From: Sphingomonas sp.
GTDB lineage: Bacteria; Pseudomonadota; Alphaproteobacteria; Sphingomonadales; Sphingomonadaceae
Direction: 5' to 3'
Length of the DNA stretch: 64,000 nucleotides
NCBI RefSeq assembly: GCF_019746665.1
Contig: NZ_JAIERS010000008.1
Coordinates: 28,559 to 92,558 of the forward strand
Position 1 is the first letter of the stretch; every line of letters begins with the position of its first letter. Shown here piece by piece: positions 1 to 8,100 of this stretch. The notes below the pieces were generated by a model. It made no database searches and was not told where the DNA came from. It saw only the letters and a list, made by a program, of their open reading frames with translations. The position numbers were made by a program, and so were the translations under genes.

Positions 1-128
1 TGATGGACAGATTGCATTTTGGCTCGTGGCGCTGGCCCGATACGCTTTCGGATGTGGCGAACACGCTGTTCTGGCCGCTCGTCATTTGCCTCGCGGTGCG
101 CTTGCGCCCGCTCTTGCCGCTGCGCTAA
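1..128 (+). CDS. 3' end of an upstream gene cut by the window edge
   Basis: The frame with codons starting at base 3 is open from the window edge to a TAA at 126-128. It encodes about 41 residues with one hydrophobic stretch (LFWPLVICLAV) and a short basic tail, as at the end of a membrane protein. No in-frame stop lies before it inside the window, so it may be the C-terminus of a longer gene or a tiny gene starting at the ATG at base 3. It ends 28 bases before the DUF808 gene and may share a transcript with it. No family was recognised. Confidence 0.4.
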   Translation, partial: MDRLHFGSWRWPDTLSDVANTLFWPLVICLAVRLRPLLPLR

Positions 129-156
129 CCCGCCAGCGAGAATTTGGGGGAAAGCA

Positions 157-1089
157 ATGCCCGGCGGTCTGGTTGCCCTGCTCGACGACGTGGCGGCGAT
201 CGCCAAGCTCGCCGCCGCCTCGCTCGACGATGTCGCGGGCGCGGCGGGCAAGGCCGGCGCCAAGGCGGCGGGGGTGGTGATCGACGATACCGCCGTCACC
301 CCGGGCTATGTCGTCGGGCTGGCGCCGGCGCGCGAGTTGCCGATCATCGGCAAGATCGCGCTCGGTTCGCTCCGCAACAAGCTGTTGTTCCTGCTTCCCG
401 CCGCGCTGCTGCTGAGCGCGTTCGCGCCGTGGGGAATCATGCCGCTGCTGCTGGTGGGCGGCAGCTATCTCTGCTTCGAGGGCGCGGAGAAGCTTTGGGA
501 GAAGATATCCGGCCACGGCCATGCCGAGGATGCGGTCGCTGAAATCACCGATCCCACCGAGCTTGAACAGCGCCAGGTTTCGGGCGCGATCCGCACCGAT
601 TTCATTCTGTCGGGCGAGATCATGGCCATCGCGCTGGAGGCGGTGGCCGGCCAAGGCATTGTCGCTCAGGCCGTCTCGCTGGTGCTGGTCGCGATCGCGA
701 TCACCGCCGGGGTTTATGGCGTCGTCGCGCTGATCGTGAAGATGGACGATATCGGTCTCGCGCTCGCCGCGCGGGGATCATCGGCGCGGCAGGCGCTGGG
801 GCGGGGCCTGGTCAAGACGATGCCGGTGCTGCTGCGCTGGCTTGCCGGCATCGGCACCGCGGCGATGCTGTGGGTCGGCGGCGGGATCGTGATCCACGCC
901 CTCGAAAGCTTTGGCGTGGCCGAGCCCGGACACAGCCTGCACCATTGGGCCGGACAGGCCGAGTACGCGCTGCCGCTCGGCGGCGCGGTCAACTGGGCGG
1001 TCTATGCGGCGGGATCGGCGGTGGTTGGGCTCACGATCGGCGCGGTGATCGTCGCCCTGCTTCACCTATTGCCGCGTCGCGAACATTAA
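157..1089 (+). CDS. DUF808 family inner-membrane protein
   Basis: A 310-residue protein of the DUF808 (YedI-like) family. The N-terminus MPGGLVALLDDVAAIAKLAA and the following ASLDDVAGAAGKAGAKAAGVVIDD are hallmarks of the family, whose function is unknown. Several hydrophobic segments follow: about residues 70-95, two between about 165 and 205, and two in the last third. The start at 157 was chosen because family homology begins exactly there and a purine-rich GGGGGAAAG lies just upstream; the frame is open further upstream but that part is not family-like. The last 24 bases overlap the end of the convergent Crp/Fnr gene. Confidence 0.85.
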   Translation: MPGGLVALLDDVAAIAKLAAASLDDVAGAAGKAGAKAAGVVIDDTAVTPGYVVGLAPARELPIIGKIALGSLRNKLLFLLPAALLLSAFAPWGIMPLLLVGGSYLCFEGAEKLWEKISGHGHAEDAVAEITDPTELEQRQVSGAIRTDFILSGEIMAIALEAVAGQGIVAQAVSLVLVAIAITAGVYGVVALIVKMDDIGLALAARGSSARQALGRGLVKTMPVLLRWLAGIGTAAMLWVGGGIVIHALESFGVAEPGHSLHHWAGQAEYALPLGGAVNWAVYAAGSAVVGLTIGAVIVALLHLLPRREH

Positions 1090-1794
1090 CGGTAACCGCA
1101 CCGGCGCCATTGGCGGCGGCGCGGGGAGCGGTTCGCCCGCCGCCCAGGCGCGCAGCACCGCGCCGTCGCGCACCGTGATCCGCCCGCGCGTGCAGCGCAA
1201 GGCGCGCTCGCCCTCGAGTAAATGCAGCGCCTCGGTAACGCTCGACCGACGCAGGCAGAGCATCTCGCTCAGCTCCTGATGGGTTATGGCGAGCGTATCG
1301 CCCTCGATCCGGTCGTGCAGCATCACCAACCACCGCGCGAGCCGCTGCGCGGCGCTGTCGCGCAGGCCCGAGGCGAGCAGTGCGCCGGTCTGCGCCAGGA
1401 AGCGCTGGCTGTGCGCGATCAGGCTGGCGAACAGGCTGGGGCTGGCGAGCGTCGCTGCCTCGAGCCGCGCCGCCGAAATGCTGAGAACGCTGCCGCCGCT
1501 CAACCGCACCGTCAGCCGCACCGGCTGCTCGGCGCCGAACAACGGCCAGCCGGCGAGGCCTTCGCGCCCGATCAGCGCGGTCTCCGCCTTGCCGCCGATC
1601 GCCGCGCCGATCACCGCGCTTTCGGGAAACAGCACCCGCGCGCGGCCATCCTCGACCAGATCGAGCGGTCCCGGCGGCAGGGTGCGTCGGCGCAGATGCG
1701 GCGCGATCAGCAGCGCGTCTTGCGGGGCGAGACCGGCGAGCAGGTGGTTGGCGCGCAGCGCCTGCCAGGGTTCACCATTTCGGCCCAACATCAT
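1066..1794 (-). CDS. Crp/Fnr family transcriptional regulator
   Basis: A 242-residue regulator. An N-terminal cyclic-nucleotide-binding-like beta-barrel (about residues 15-125) is followed by a dimerisation helix and a winged helix near residues 145-215. The recognition region contains ITHQELSEMLCLRRSSVTEA, typical of HTH_Crp. No Fnr-type cysteine cluster is visible at the N-terminus, so oxygen sensing through an iron-sulfur cluster is unlikely. Neither neighbour is an obvious target. The gene converges on the DUF808 gene with a 24-base overlap. The start could be either of two adjacent ATGs (1794 or 1791). The effector cannot be told from sequence. Confidence 0.85.
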   Translation of the reverse strand: MMLGRNGEPWQALRANHLLAGLAPQDALLIAPHLRRRTLPPGPLDLVEDGRARVLFPESAVIGAAIGGKAETALIGREGLAGWPLFGAEQPVRLTVRLSGGSVLSISAARLEAATLASPSLFASLIAHSQRFLAQTGALLASGLRDSAAQRLARWLVMLHDRIEGDTLAITHQELSEMLCLRRSSVTEALHLLEGERALRCTRGRITVRDGAVLRAWAAGEPLPAPPPMAPVRLPLMFATRQ

Positions 1795-1857
1795 CGTCTC
1801 CTCGGCACTTTCGTGCCGTAGCTACGGTCGCCAGCAGGGCGTGGATGCACGCGTGAA

Positions 1858-1892
1858 CAAAAAAAGGCGCGGGGACCATCCGCCCCCGCGCC
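1858..1892 (-). terminator. Rho-independent terminator after the fasciclin gene
   Basis: Two GC-rich 9-base arms, 1866-1874 and 1884-1892, are perfectly complementary. On the minus strand they are followed by a run of eight T (plus-strand A run 1858-1865). The hairpin lies 22 bases past the fasciclin stop codon, the classic layout of an intrinsic terminator. Confidence 0.85.
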
Positions 1893-1913
1893 CTCGACAA
1901 TGAACCCGCGCGG

Positions 1914-2555
1914 TTATTGCAGCTTGGGAATGAGCACGCCGTTCACCACATGCACGACGCCGTTCGACTGCTTGACGTCGGCGAGCTGCAAATAGCTGAC
2001 ATTGCCGCTCGCTGCGGTCAGCTTGATGCCCGGGCCTTCCTTCTCGGCGGTGATGGGCTGGCCTTCCACCGTGGTGAGCGTCGCCTTGCCGCCGCCCGCG
2101 TCGATCTGCTTGAGCAGGTCGGCGAGCAGGATAGTGCCGCTGACCACGTGATATTTCAGCAGCTTTTCGAGCGTCGCCTTGTTCTCCGGCTTCAGCAGCG
2201 TGTCGAGCGTACCTGGGGCGAGGCGGGTGAACGCGTCGTTATCGGGCGCGAACACGGTGAACGGGCCGGGGCCGGCGAGCACCGTGTCGAGCCCTGCGGC
2301 CTTCACCGCGCTGACGAGCGTCGTCAGGTTCGAAGCGGCGGCGGCGTTCTCCACGATCGTCCGGCTCGGCAGCATCGGCGCGCCGCCGACGATCGGGGCG
2401 TTGGCGTCGGCGGCCGGCGCCTGGCCCGCCGTCGCTTGGCCCTGGCCGGCGGGGGCCGGCTGAGCGGTGCCGGCGGGGGCCGTTTGCGCGAGCAGCGCGG
2501 CCGGCATCAGCGCCGCACCCGCGACACCCAACGTCAACGACTTCAATAAATTCAT
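1914..2555 (-). CDS. Secreted fasciclin (FAS1) domain protein
   Basis: A 213-residue exported protein with an N-terminal signal peptide (basic MNLLK, hydrophobic core, cleavage near ALLAQ), then an Ala/Pro/Gln-rich linker to about residue 65, then one FAS1 domain. FAS1 signatures are FTVFAPDNDAF, LLKYHVVSG and the terminal VVHVVNGVLIPK. FAS1 domains act in extracytoplasmic adhesion or surface association; no enzymatic role is implied. The start at 2555 is supported by AAGGAGTGGAAG immediately upstream; an upstream in-frame extension lacks a signal-peptide logic. A terminator follows at 1858-1892. Confidence 0.88.
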   Translation of the reverse strand: MNLLKSLTLGVAGAALMPAALLAQTAPAGTAQPAPAGQGQATAGQAPAADANAPIVGGAPMLPSRTIVENAAAASNLTTLVSAVKAAGLDTVLAGPGPFTVFAPDNDAFTRLAPGTLDTLLKPENKATLEKLLKYHVVSGTILLADLLKQIDAGGGKATLTTVEGQPITAEKEGPGIKLTAASGNVSYLQLADVKQSNGVVHVVNGVLIPKLQ

Positions 2556-2693
2556 CTTCCACTCCTTCGTAGCGGGCGTCCTTGTCAGCCCTTCAAGGGT
2601 AATACGAACAAACCCCAATCCCGGTTGCGGCGAAGCGTGCCGGGAGGCAAGCGCCTTTCAGGACGAAGCGTGGCGCGGTCGGGGTGACGCGGC

Positions 2694-3599
2694 TCATGCC
2701 GCCGCCGCCAGCACCTGCGCCAATAGCTGAAAATCGCGCTCGCGCGGCGAGGCACGGCGCCAGACCAGCGCGATCGTGCGCGTCGGGTTGTCAGCGGCGA
2801 GCGGCCGCGCCGCGACCGAGGTGTGCTGCAGGATGCCCGCCTTGATCGCCATTTCCGGCAAAATCGTTACCCCCAGCCCGTTATCGACCATCTGGACGAT
2901 GGTGTGGAGCGAGGTGCCGAGCATCGTCGCCTCGGCGCGCAGTTCCGGCCGGTTGCACGCGGCGAGCGCATGTTCCTTCAGGCAATGCCCGTCCTCCAGC
3001 AGCAGCAGCCGGTTCTCGTCGATGTCGCTCGCGGCGACCATCTCGCCCGGTGGCGCGGGATCGCTTTGAGGATAGGCGACGAACATCGCATCCTCGAACA
3101 ACGGCGCGCTCGCCACTTCACCGCAAGCATAGGGCAGGGCAAGCAGCACGCAGTCGCTGCGGCCATTGTGCAGCCCTTCGCACGCCGCGCCACTCGGTTC
3201 CTCGCGCAGATAGAGCTTCAGGTCGGGATAATCGGCGCGCAGCCGGGGCAGGATGCGCGGCAGCATGAATGGCGCGATCGTTGGGATCACGCTCATCCGC
3301 ATCTCGCCCGACAAGGGCCGGCCGGCGGCGCGGGCGAGATCGCCCAGTTCATCGGCCTCGCGCAGCACGCGGCGCGCCTTGTCGGCGATGCGTTCGCCAA
3401 GCGGGGTGAAGCGCACGACGCGGCGGGTGCGCTCGACGAGCGTCACGCCGATCAGCGTCTCCAGCTCGCGCAGCCCGGCGGAAAGCGTTGATTGGGTGAC
3501 GAAGCACGCCTCTGCCGCGCGGCCGAAATGGCCGTGATCGCGCAGGGCGACAAGATATTGCAGCTGCTTCAGCGTAGGGAGGTAAATGCTCACTTTCAT
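2694..3599 (-). CDS. oxyR: Hydrogen peroxide-sensing LysR regulator OxyR
   Basis: A 301-residue LysR-type regulator: winged HTH in residues 1-65 (LKQLQYLVALRDHGHFGRAA) and a periplasmic-binding-like sensor domain after residue 90. Cys206 (LEDGHC) and Cys215 (ALAAC) match the peroxidatic/resolving pair that forms the regulatory disulfide in E. coli OxyR, spaced nine residues apart as there. It is divergent from ahpC-ahpD with 144 bases between, the expected arrangement for an activator of peroxide defence. Family knowledge plus these cysteines make this a firm call. Confidence 0.93.
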   Translation of the reverse strand: MKVSIYLPTLKQLQYLVALRDHGHFGRAAEACFVTQSTLSAGLRELETLIGVTLVERTRRVVRFTPLGERIADKARRVLREADELGDLARAAGRPLSGEMRMSVIPTIAPFMLPRILPRLRADYPDLKLYLREEPSGAACEGLHNGRSDCVLLALPYACGEVASAPLFEDAMFVAYPQSDPAPPGEMVAASDIDENRLLLLEDGHCLKEHALAACNRPELRAEATMLGTSLHTIVQMVDNGLGVTILPEMAIKAGILQHTSVAARPLAADNPTRTIALVWRRASPRERDFQLLAQVLAAAA

Positions 3600-3743
3600 T
3601 GAGATATTCGATCAATCCGCGACAGACAAACGATTTGTTCGCAGGCGCAGCAGTCCCTATGTGCACTGCAGCAACGGGGTGTGATGGCACACGCTCCGCG
3701 CGGGGAGAGGAGCCGCAGGGCTCGATTTTTATAGGAGGCACAG
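3600..3743. promoter_or_regulatory. Divergent oxyR / ahpC promoter region
   Basis: These 144 bases separate the oxyR start from the ahpC start and must hold both promoters. The oxyR-proximal end is less GC-rich and carries the imperfect dyad ATTGAGATATTCGATCAAT at about 3598-3616, a candidate OxyR site, although it does not match the full E. coli consensus. An AGGAGG ribosome-binding site lies at about 3734-3739, before ahpC. Assignment of the dyad to OxyR is inference. Confidence 0.4.
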
Positions 3744-4289
3744 ATGCTGACCGTTGGCGACAAGTTTCCCGATATCACCGTTCCCGTCCAGCAGGGCACC
3801 AACGCGCTGCCTGCCGGCGAGACGCTGAACCTGACCACCGCTTTCCCCGGCAAGTGGAAGGTGCTGTTCTACTGGCCCAAGGATTTCACCTTCGTCTGCC
3901 CGACCGAGATCGTCGGCTACAGCCAGCTGAAGGGCGATTTCGAGGACCGCGATGCGGTGCTGATCGGCGCCTCGACCGATACCGCCCATGTCCATCTGGC
4001 GTGGCGCAAGTCGGACCCCGATCTGGCGGCCGCTGATTTCCCCTGGCTCGCCGACAATGGCGCGATCCTCGCCTCGGCGCTCGGTATTCTCGATAAGAAC
4101 GAGCATGTCGCCTATCGCGCTACCTTCACGATCGATCCCGATGGCGTGATCCAGGCGGTGCAGGTGAACGGCCTGAACGTTGGCCGCAACCCGCAAGAAA
4201 CGCTGCGCGTGCTCGACGCGCTGCAGACCGACGAGCTCTGCCCGTGCAACTGGAACAAGGGCGACGAGGTGCTGCAGGTCGCGGCCTGA
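3744..4289 (+). CDS. ahpC: Alkyl hydroperoxide reductase AhpC (2-Cys peroxiredoxin)
   Basis: A 181-residue peroxiredoxin reducing hydrogen peroxide, organic peroxides and possibly peroxynitrite in the cytoplasm. Peroxidatic Cys52 sits in DFTFVCPTE; the C-terminal CPCNW (Cys166, Cys168) supplies resolving cysteines. A strong AGGAGG precedes the ATG at 3744. The double-cysteine C-terminus and the ahpD gene next door suggest the AhpC type that is re-reduced by AhpD rather than by the flavoprotein AhpF; no ahpF is present here. It is probably activated by the divergent OxyR. Confidence 0.95.
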   Translation: MLTVGDKFPDITVPVQQGTNALPAGETLNLTTAFPGKWKVLFYWPKDFTFVCPTEIVGYSQLKGDFEDRDAVLIGASTDTAHVHLAWRKSDPDLAAADFPWLADNGAILASALGILDKNEHVAYRATFTIDPDGVIQAVQVNGLNVGRNPQETLRVLDALQTDELCPCNWNKGDEVLQVAA

Positions 4290-4303
4290 ATACGTCAATG
4301 TAG

Positions 4304-4406
4304 CCCCTCCCCCTGCGGGGGAGGGGTTGGGGTGGGGGCTTCCGGGGCGGAACGTCGCGCCAGGACCGACCCCACCCCTATCCCCTCCCCGGAAGGGGAG
4401 GGGTTT
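4304..4406. repeat. Palindromic dispersed repeat, family A (between ahpC and ahpD)
   Basis: Two hairpins rich in CCCTCCCC/GGGGAGGGG (about 4304-4326 and 4382-4403) flank a centre, and the outer flanks (GGTTGGGGTGGGG at the left, CCCCACCCC at the right) are also complementary to each other. The right hairpin ends in TTTTTG and could attenuate transcription between ahpC and ahpD. A clearly related element sits at 51886-51984. Confidence 0.75.
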
Positions 4407-4433
4407 TTGTTGTTGAAGAAACAGGAGCTTCCC

Positions 4434-4955
4434 ATGTCGCTCAAGGATTTCGCGGCGGCCCTGCCCGATTTCGCCAAGGACATTCGCCTGAATGTCGGCT
4501 CGATGCTCACCGAGCCGTCGCTCACCGATCAGCGCAAATACGGCCTGATCCTCGCCTGCGCGCACGGCACCGGCCACAAGCCGCTGGTCGCGGCGGCCGA
4601 GGCGGAGTGCGCGCCGAAACTGAGTCCCGAGGCAGCCAATGCGGCGCGCGCGGCGGCGGCGGTGATGGCGATGAACAACGTCTATTACCGCTTCACCCAC
4701 CTCGCCTCGAACCCCGAATATGGCAAGATGCCCGCCAAGCTGCGGATGAATGTGATCGGCGCGCCGGGGATCGACAAGGCCGATTTCGAGCTGTTCAGCC
4801 TTGCCGTCTCGGCGATGAATGGCTGCGGCATGTGCATTGACAGCCATGAGAAAGTGCTGAAGGCCGCTGGCGTCACCGCCGAGGTGATCCAGCACGGTGC
4901 GCGGTTCGCCGCGATCCTGAAGGCGGTCGCGACGATCCACGCCGCCACCGCTTGA
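4434..4955 (+). CDS. ahpD: Alkyl hydroperoxidase AhpD (carboxymuconolactone decarboxylase family)
   Basis: A 173-residue all-helical protein of the AhpD-like fold. The catalytic thiol motif NGCGMCIDSHE gives Cys131, Cys134 and His138, with Glu119 upstream, matching the mycobacterial AhpD proton-relay residues. In those systems AhpD passes electrons to AhpC. The start at 4434 follows ACAGGAGCTTCCC; upstream in-frame sequence is repeat DNA and not family-like. The gene follows ahpC with a palindromic repeat between, so co-transcription may be modulated. Confidence 0.93.
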   Translation: MSLKDFAAALPDFAKDIRLNVGSMLTEPSLTDQRKYGLILACAHGTGHKPLVAAAEAECAPKLSPEAANAARAAAAVMAMNNVYYRFTHLASNPEYGKMPAKLRMNVIGAPGIDKADFELFSLAVSAMNGCGMCIDSHEKVLKAAGVTAEVIQHGARFAAILKAVATIHAATA

Positions 4956-4997
4956 GGGGCGAGCGGCCGCGCCCAGGCGCCGCCGCTCGACCTGTCC

Positions 4998-5489
4998 CTA
5001 CGCCTTGCCGGGCGCGAAGTGCAGCGCGACGCCGTTCATGCAGTAACGCTTGCCAGTCGGCGGCGGGCCGTCATCGAACACATGGCCGAGATGCCCGCCG
5101 CAGCGGCGGCAATGGACCTCGGTGCGCGGCACGCCGATCGCCCAATCGGTCTTGCTACCGACCGCGTTGGCGAGCGGCTGATAGAAGCTTGGCCAGCCGG
5201 TGCCGCTGTCGAACTTGGTCTTGGACGAGAAGAGCGGCAGCGCACAGCCCGCGCAGCTGAAGGTTCCGGTGCGATGTTCGGCGTTGAGCGGGCTCGAATA
5301 GGGATATTCGGTCGCCTCGTGCCGCAGCGTGCTATAGGCAGCCGGCGACAGCTTCTTGCGCCACTGCGCGTCGCTCAGCTGATATTCGAATTGTTCCTTG
5401 GCCTCGGCGGGCTGGCTGCGCCAGCCGAGAAATGCCGCCACGCCAGCGCCCAGCGCGGCGAGCGACAGAAATTGACGTCGATCGGTCAT
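4998..5489 (-). CDS. msrB: Peptide-methionine (R)-S-oxide reductase MsrB, Tat-exported
   Basis: A 163-residue MsrB that reduces methionine-R-sulfoxide in proteins. The N-terminus MTDRRQFLSLAALGAGVAAF is a twin-arginine signal, so the enzyme should act in the periplasm. Zinc-binding cysteines are in CAGC (79, 82) and CRRC (127, 130); the catalytic Cys150 is in RYCMNGVAL. Position next to the oxyR-ahpCD unit fits a role in oxidative damage repair. It converges on ahpD, so it is a separate transcript. Confidence 0.93.
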   Translation of the reverse strand: MTDRRQFLSLAALGAGVAAFLGWRSQPAEAKEQFEYQLSDAQWRKKLSPAAYSTLRHEATEYPYSSPLNAEHRTGTFSCAGCALPLFSSKTKFDSGTGWPSFYQPLANAVGSKTDWAIGVPRTEVHCRRCGGHLGHVFDDGPPPTGKRYCMNGVALHFAPGKA

Positions 5490-5578
5490 GCTCCACTCCT
5501 TTGCCCTAAGATACGGAGCAAAGGCGGCAAAGGGTTACGCGGGGAGGCAAAAAATCCTCCCCGTGAACGCGACGGACC

Positions 5579-6817
5579 TTAATATTTGCTCAGTTGCACC
5601 GGCAGCGCCCGGTAGCCGTGGACGAAGCAGGCGGCGACGCGAGTCGGCTCGCCCACCACATTCACGCGCATCCGCCGCTTGGCCATTTCTTCGAGCAGCA
5701 CGCCGATCTGCAATTCGGCGAGCCGCGCGCCGACGCAGCGGTGGATACCATGGCCAAACGCCAGATGGCGGCGGGCATTAGGCCGATCGACCACGATCTG
5801 GTCGGCGTCCGGCCCGAATACGCTCTCGTCGCGATTGGCCGAGATGTACCACATCACCAGCTTGTCGCCGGCCTTGATCTGGTGACCCTCCAGCACCGTG
5901 TCCTGGGTCGCGGTGCGGCGCATATGCGCAAGTGGCGTCTGCCAGCGGATGATTTCCTGCACCGCGTTCGGGATCAGGCTCGGGTCCGCCTCAAGCTTGG
6001 CGCGCTGTTCGGGGAACAGGTCCAGGCCATAGGCCGCGGCGGTCATCGAATTGCGCGTCGTGTCGTTGCCGCCGACGATCAGCAGGATCAGATTGCCCAG
6101 GAACTCCATGTCGTCCATATGTGCCATCGCTTCCGAATGGATCATCATGGAGATCAGATCGGGGGTCGGCTCCTTGCCGATCTTCGAGTCCCACAGGGTT
6201 TTGAAATAGGCGGCGCATTCGAACATGATGTTCTGGCGCTGCATCCGCAGTTCATCACTTTTCGACGGTTCGATGTCACCCGCCCAGTCGGACCAATAGG
6301 TCAGCTTGCGGCGGTCTTCCCAGGGGAAGTCGAACAGGATGGCGAGCATCTGCGTCGTCAGTTCGATCGACACCTTGTCGACCCAATCGAACGTTTCGCC
6401 CCAGGGCAGGCCATCGAGCACCTCGATCGTGCGGCGGCGCACGTCGACGCCCATGCGCTCGATCTCGCTGGGCGTGAAGGCGGGGGCGACGGTGCGGCGC
6501 TGCCCGGTATGCTTGGGGCGGTCCATCGAGATGAACATCGGCGCCTTGATGTCGCCGCGCTCGGGTTTCAGATCGGCGACGACGATGCCGCCCATCTCGC
6601 TCGAATAAAGATCGGGCAGCGACTCTACCTCGACGATCGGCTTGTAGATGGAAATCGACCAATAGGGTCCGAAATCGCTGTTCTCGCAGCGATACACCGG
6701 CGCCTTGGCGCGTAGCTCACGGAATGGCGCCTGCCACAGATCGTCACGATAAAGTTCCGGGCGGGTGACATCGAGCGGGTCCACCTGCGCGGACATTTCG
6801 GGGGCCAGAGTCGCCAT
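5579..6817 (-). CDS. Cytochrome P450 monooxygenase
   Basis: A 412-residue soluble bacterial P450. Diagnostic features are the I-helix GGNDTTRNS, an ExxR helix (EIIRW, near residue 280) and the heme-ligand loop FGHGIHRCVG with Cys361. The ATG at 6817 follows AAGGAGAGGAAC; a TTG at 6844 would add nine residues. The substrate cannot be read from sequence; P450s of this general look oxidise terpenes, alkyl chains or steroids. No ferredoxin or ferredoxin reductase gene is adjacent, so the electron donors must be encoded elsewhere. Confidence 0.9.
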   Translation of the reverse strand: MATLAPEMSAQVDPLDVTRPELYRDDLWQAPFRELRAKAPVYRCENSDFGPYWSISIYKPIVEVESLPDLYSSEMGGIVVADLKPERGDIKAPMFISMDRPKHTGQRRTVAPAFTPSEIERMGVDVRRRTIEVLDGLPWGETFDWVDKVSIELTTQMLAILFDFPWEDRRKLTYWSDWAGDIEPSKSDELRMQRQNIMFECAAYFKTLWDSKIGKEPTPDLISMMIHSEAMAHMDDMEFLGNLILLIVGGNDTTRNSMTAAAYGLDLFPEQRAKLEADPSLIPNAVQEIIRWQTPLAHMRRTATQDTVLEGHQIKAGDKLVMWYISANRDESVFGPDADQIVVDRPNARRHLAFGHGIHRCVGARLAELQIGVLLEEMAKRRMRVNVVGEPTRVAACFVHGYRALPVQLSKY

Positions 6818-6846
6818 GTTCCTCTCCTTATGCGGAGAGAACAACG

Positions 6847-8100
6847 CTAATTTACATTGTTGTCAATAGCGGACGTGGCGGCGCCGATGCCGAGCAGGGC
6901 GAGCAGCCCTTTGCGCCCGCTGCCCGTTTTCAGCACGCCGCGCCGGAACGCGCTCGCGCCCAGCCAGATGGTGAGCGAAACCCAAAGGGCCTGCCAGGCA
7001 AGCGCGGCCAGATGCGGCCAGATTTCGGGCCTGTTGGCCGCCCGCGCCGCCATCGCGAAGGGCGAGGAGAGCGGGAAAATCTCGGCGATGGTCGCGGTCG
7101 TCGAACCCGGATCGGCGGCGGCGGCGGAGGCGAGGCCGAACATCAGCATCTGGGTGATGGTGATCGGTAGCGACAGCATCTGGATCTCGCGCATCGTCTG
7201 CGCCTGCGCACCGACCGAGAGGAACACCGCGCCCAGCAGCATATAGGCCATCGCGAAATAGCCCGCGAACAGCAGCGCGAAGGCTGGCGTGCCGACGGCG
7301 GGGGCGAGATCGGTGAACAGTCGGCCCGGGCCGGTCGGCGGCACGAAATGCCCGGCCTGGCTCGCCAATGTCCCCCAAAAGGCGACGAACAGCACCGCGA
7401 CACCGAACATGCCGAGCAGCTTGCCGAGGAACACCGATTCGAGCGGCACCGCAGCGGCGAGGATCTCGATCACCTTGTTGCTGCGCTCCTCGGCCATCGT
7501 GCCGACCGCCTGGCCCGACAAGAACAGCGTCAGGAAGAAGATGCCGAGCACGGCGAGGAACGCCGATTGGTTGCGTCCGGCAACGCTCGGCGCCTTGCGG
7601 GTGACGGGGATTCGCACCGGCGAAGAGGCGACCGGCGCGTTCATGTCGCTGAGCGCCGTCTCCGCCAGTTGGGTGAGATAATCGGCGGTGCGCGTACCGG
7701 CCGGGGTGAACAGGATGTGCGGCGCCTCGAGCGGGCCGGTGAGCACCGTCGCGACCTCCTTGTCGGCGCGATCGAACGCGGCCTGTGCCTGCGCGCCGCC
7801 ATCGCCGCGGGGCGCCTCGATCATCAGGGGCGGCGGGGCATCGCCCCGGCGGAAGATGCGGCGCAATTTGGCGTCGGCGGCACTCAGTGCCTGGCCTTCG
7901 GCGGCGGGGACGATCGCGATCAGCACTGCCTTATTCTCGCCGGCGCGCGCAAGGTTCGCGCCGCCTAGCCCGCCAAGCACGCCGAACAGTACCATGATCA
8001 GGGGCGAGAGCAGGAACAGCAGGAACAATGGCGTGAACACCGTCGCGGTGAAATCGCGGCGGGCGATGGTGAGCGTCTGGCGGATCAGGCGGCGGTTCAT
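6847..8100 (-). CDS. ABC exporter permease (ABC-2 / NatB-like)
   Basis: A 417-residue inner-membrane permease. One transmembrane segment near residue 25 precedes a large extracytoplasmic domain (about 45-180), then five hydrophobic segments follow, the ABC-2 / NatB (DUF3526-like) arrangement. The start overlaps the end of the ATPase gene by four bases (ATGA), so the two are translationally coupled. The family exports sodium, drugs or lipids; the substrate here is unknown. It ends about 30 bases before the P450 start, so P450 could be co-transcribed. Confidence 0.85.
   Translation of the reverse strand: MNRRLIRQTLTIARRDFTATVFTPLFLLFLLSPLIMVLFGVLGGLGGANLARAGENKAVLIAIVPAAEGQALSAADAKLRRIFRRGDAPPPLMIEAPRGDGGAQAQAAFDRADKEVATVLTGPLEAPHILFTPAGTRTADYLTQLAETALSDMNAPVASSPVRIPVTRKAPSVAGRNQSAFLAVLGIFFLTLFLSGQAVGTMAEERSNKVIEILAAAVPLESVFLGKLLGMFGVAVLFVAFWGTLASQAGHFVPPTGPGRLFTDLAPAVGTPAFALLFAGYFAMAYMLLGAVFLSVGAQAQTMREIQMLSLPITITQMLMFGLASAAAADPGSTTATIAEIFPLSSPFAMAARAANRPEIWPHLAALAWQALWVSLTIWLGASAFRRGVLKTGSGRKGLLALLGIGAATSAIDNNVN

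Noticed and set aside
5594..6715. 373-codon plus-strand frame opposite the P450
   Set aside because: The minus-strand P450 has all family motifs; the opposite frame gives a His/Asp/Arg-rich product typical of codon mirror images.
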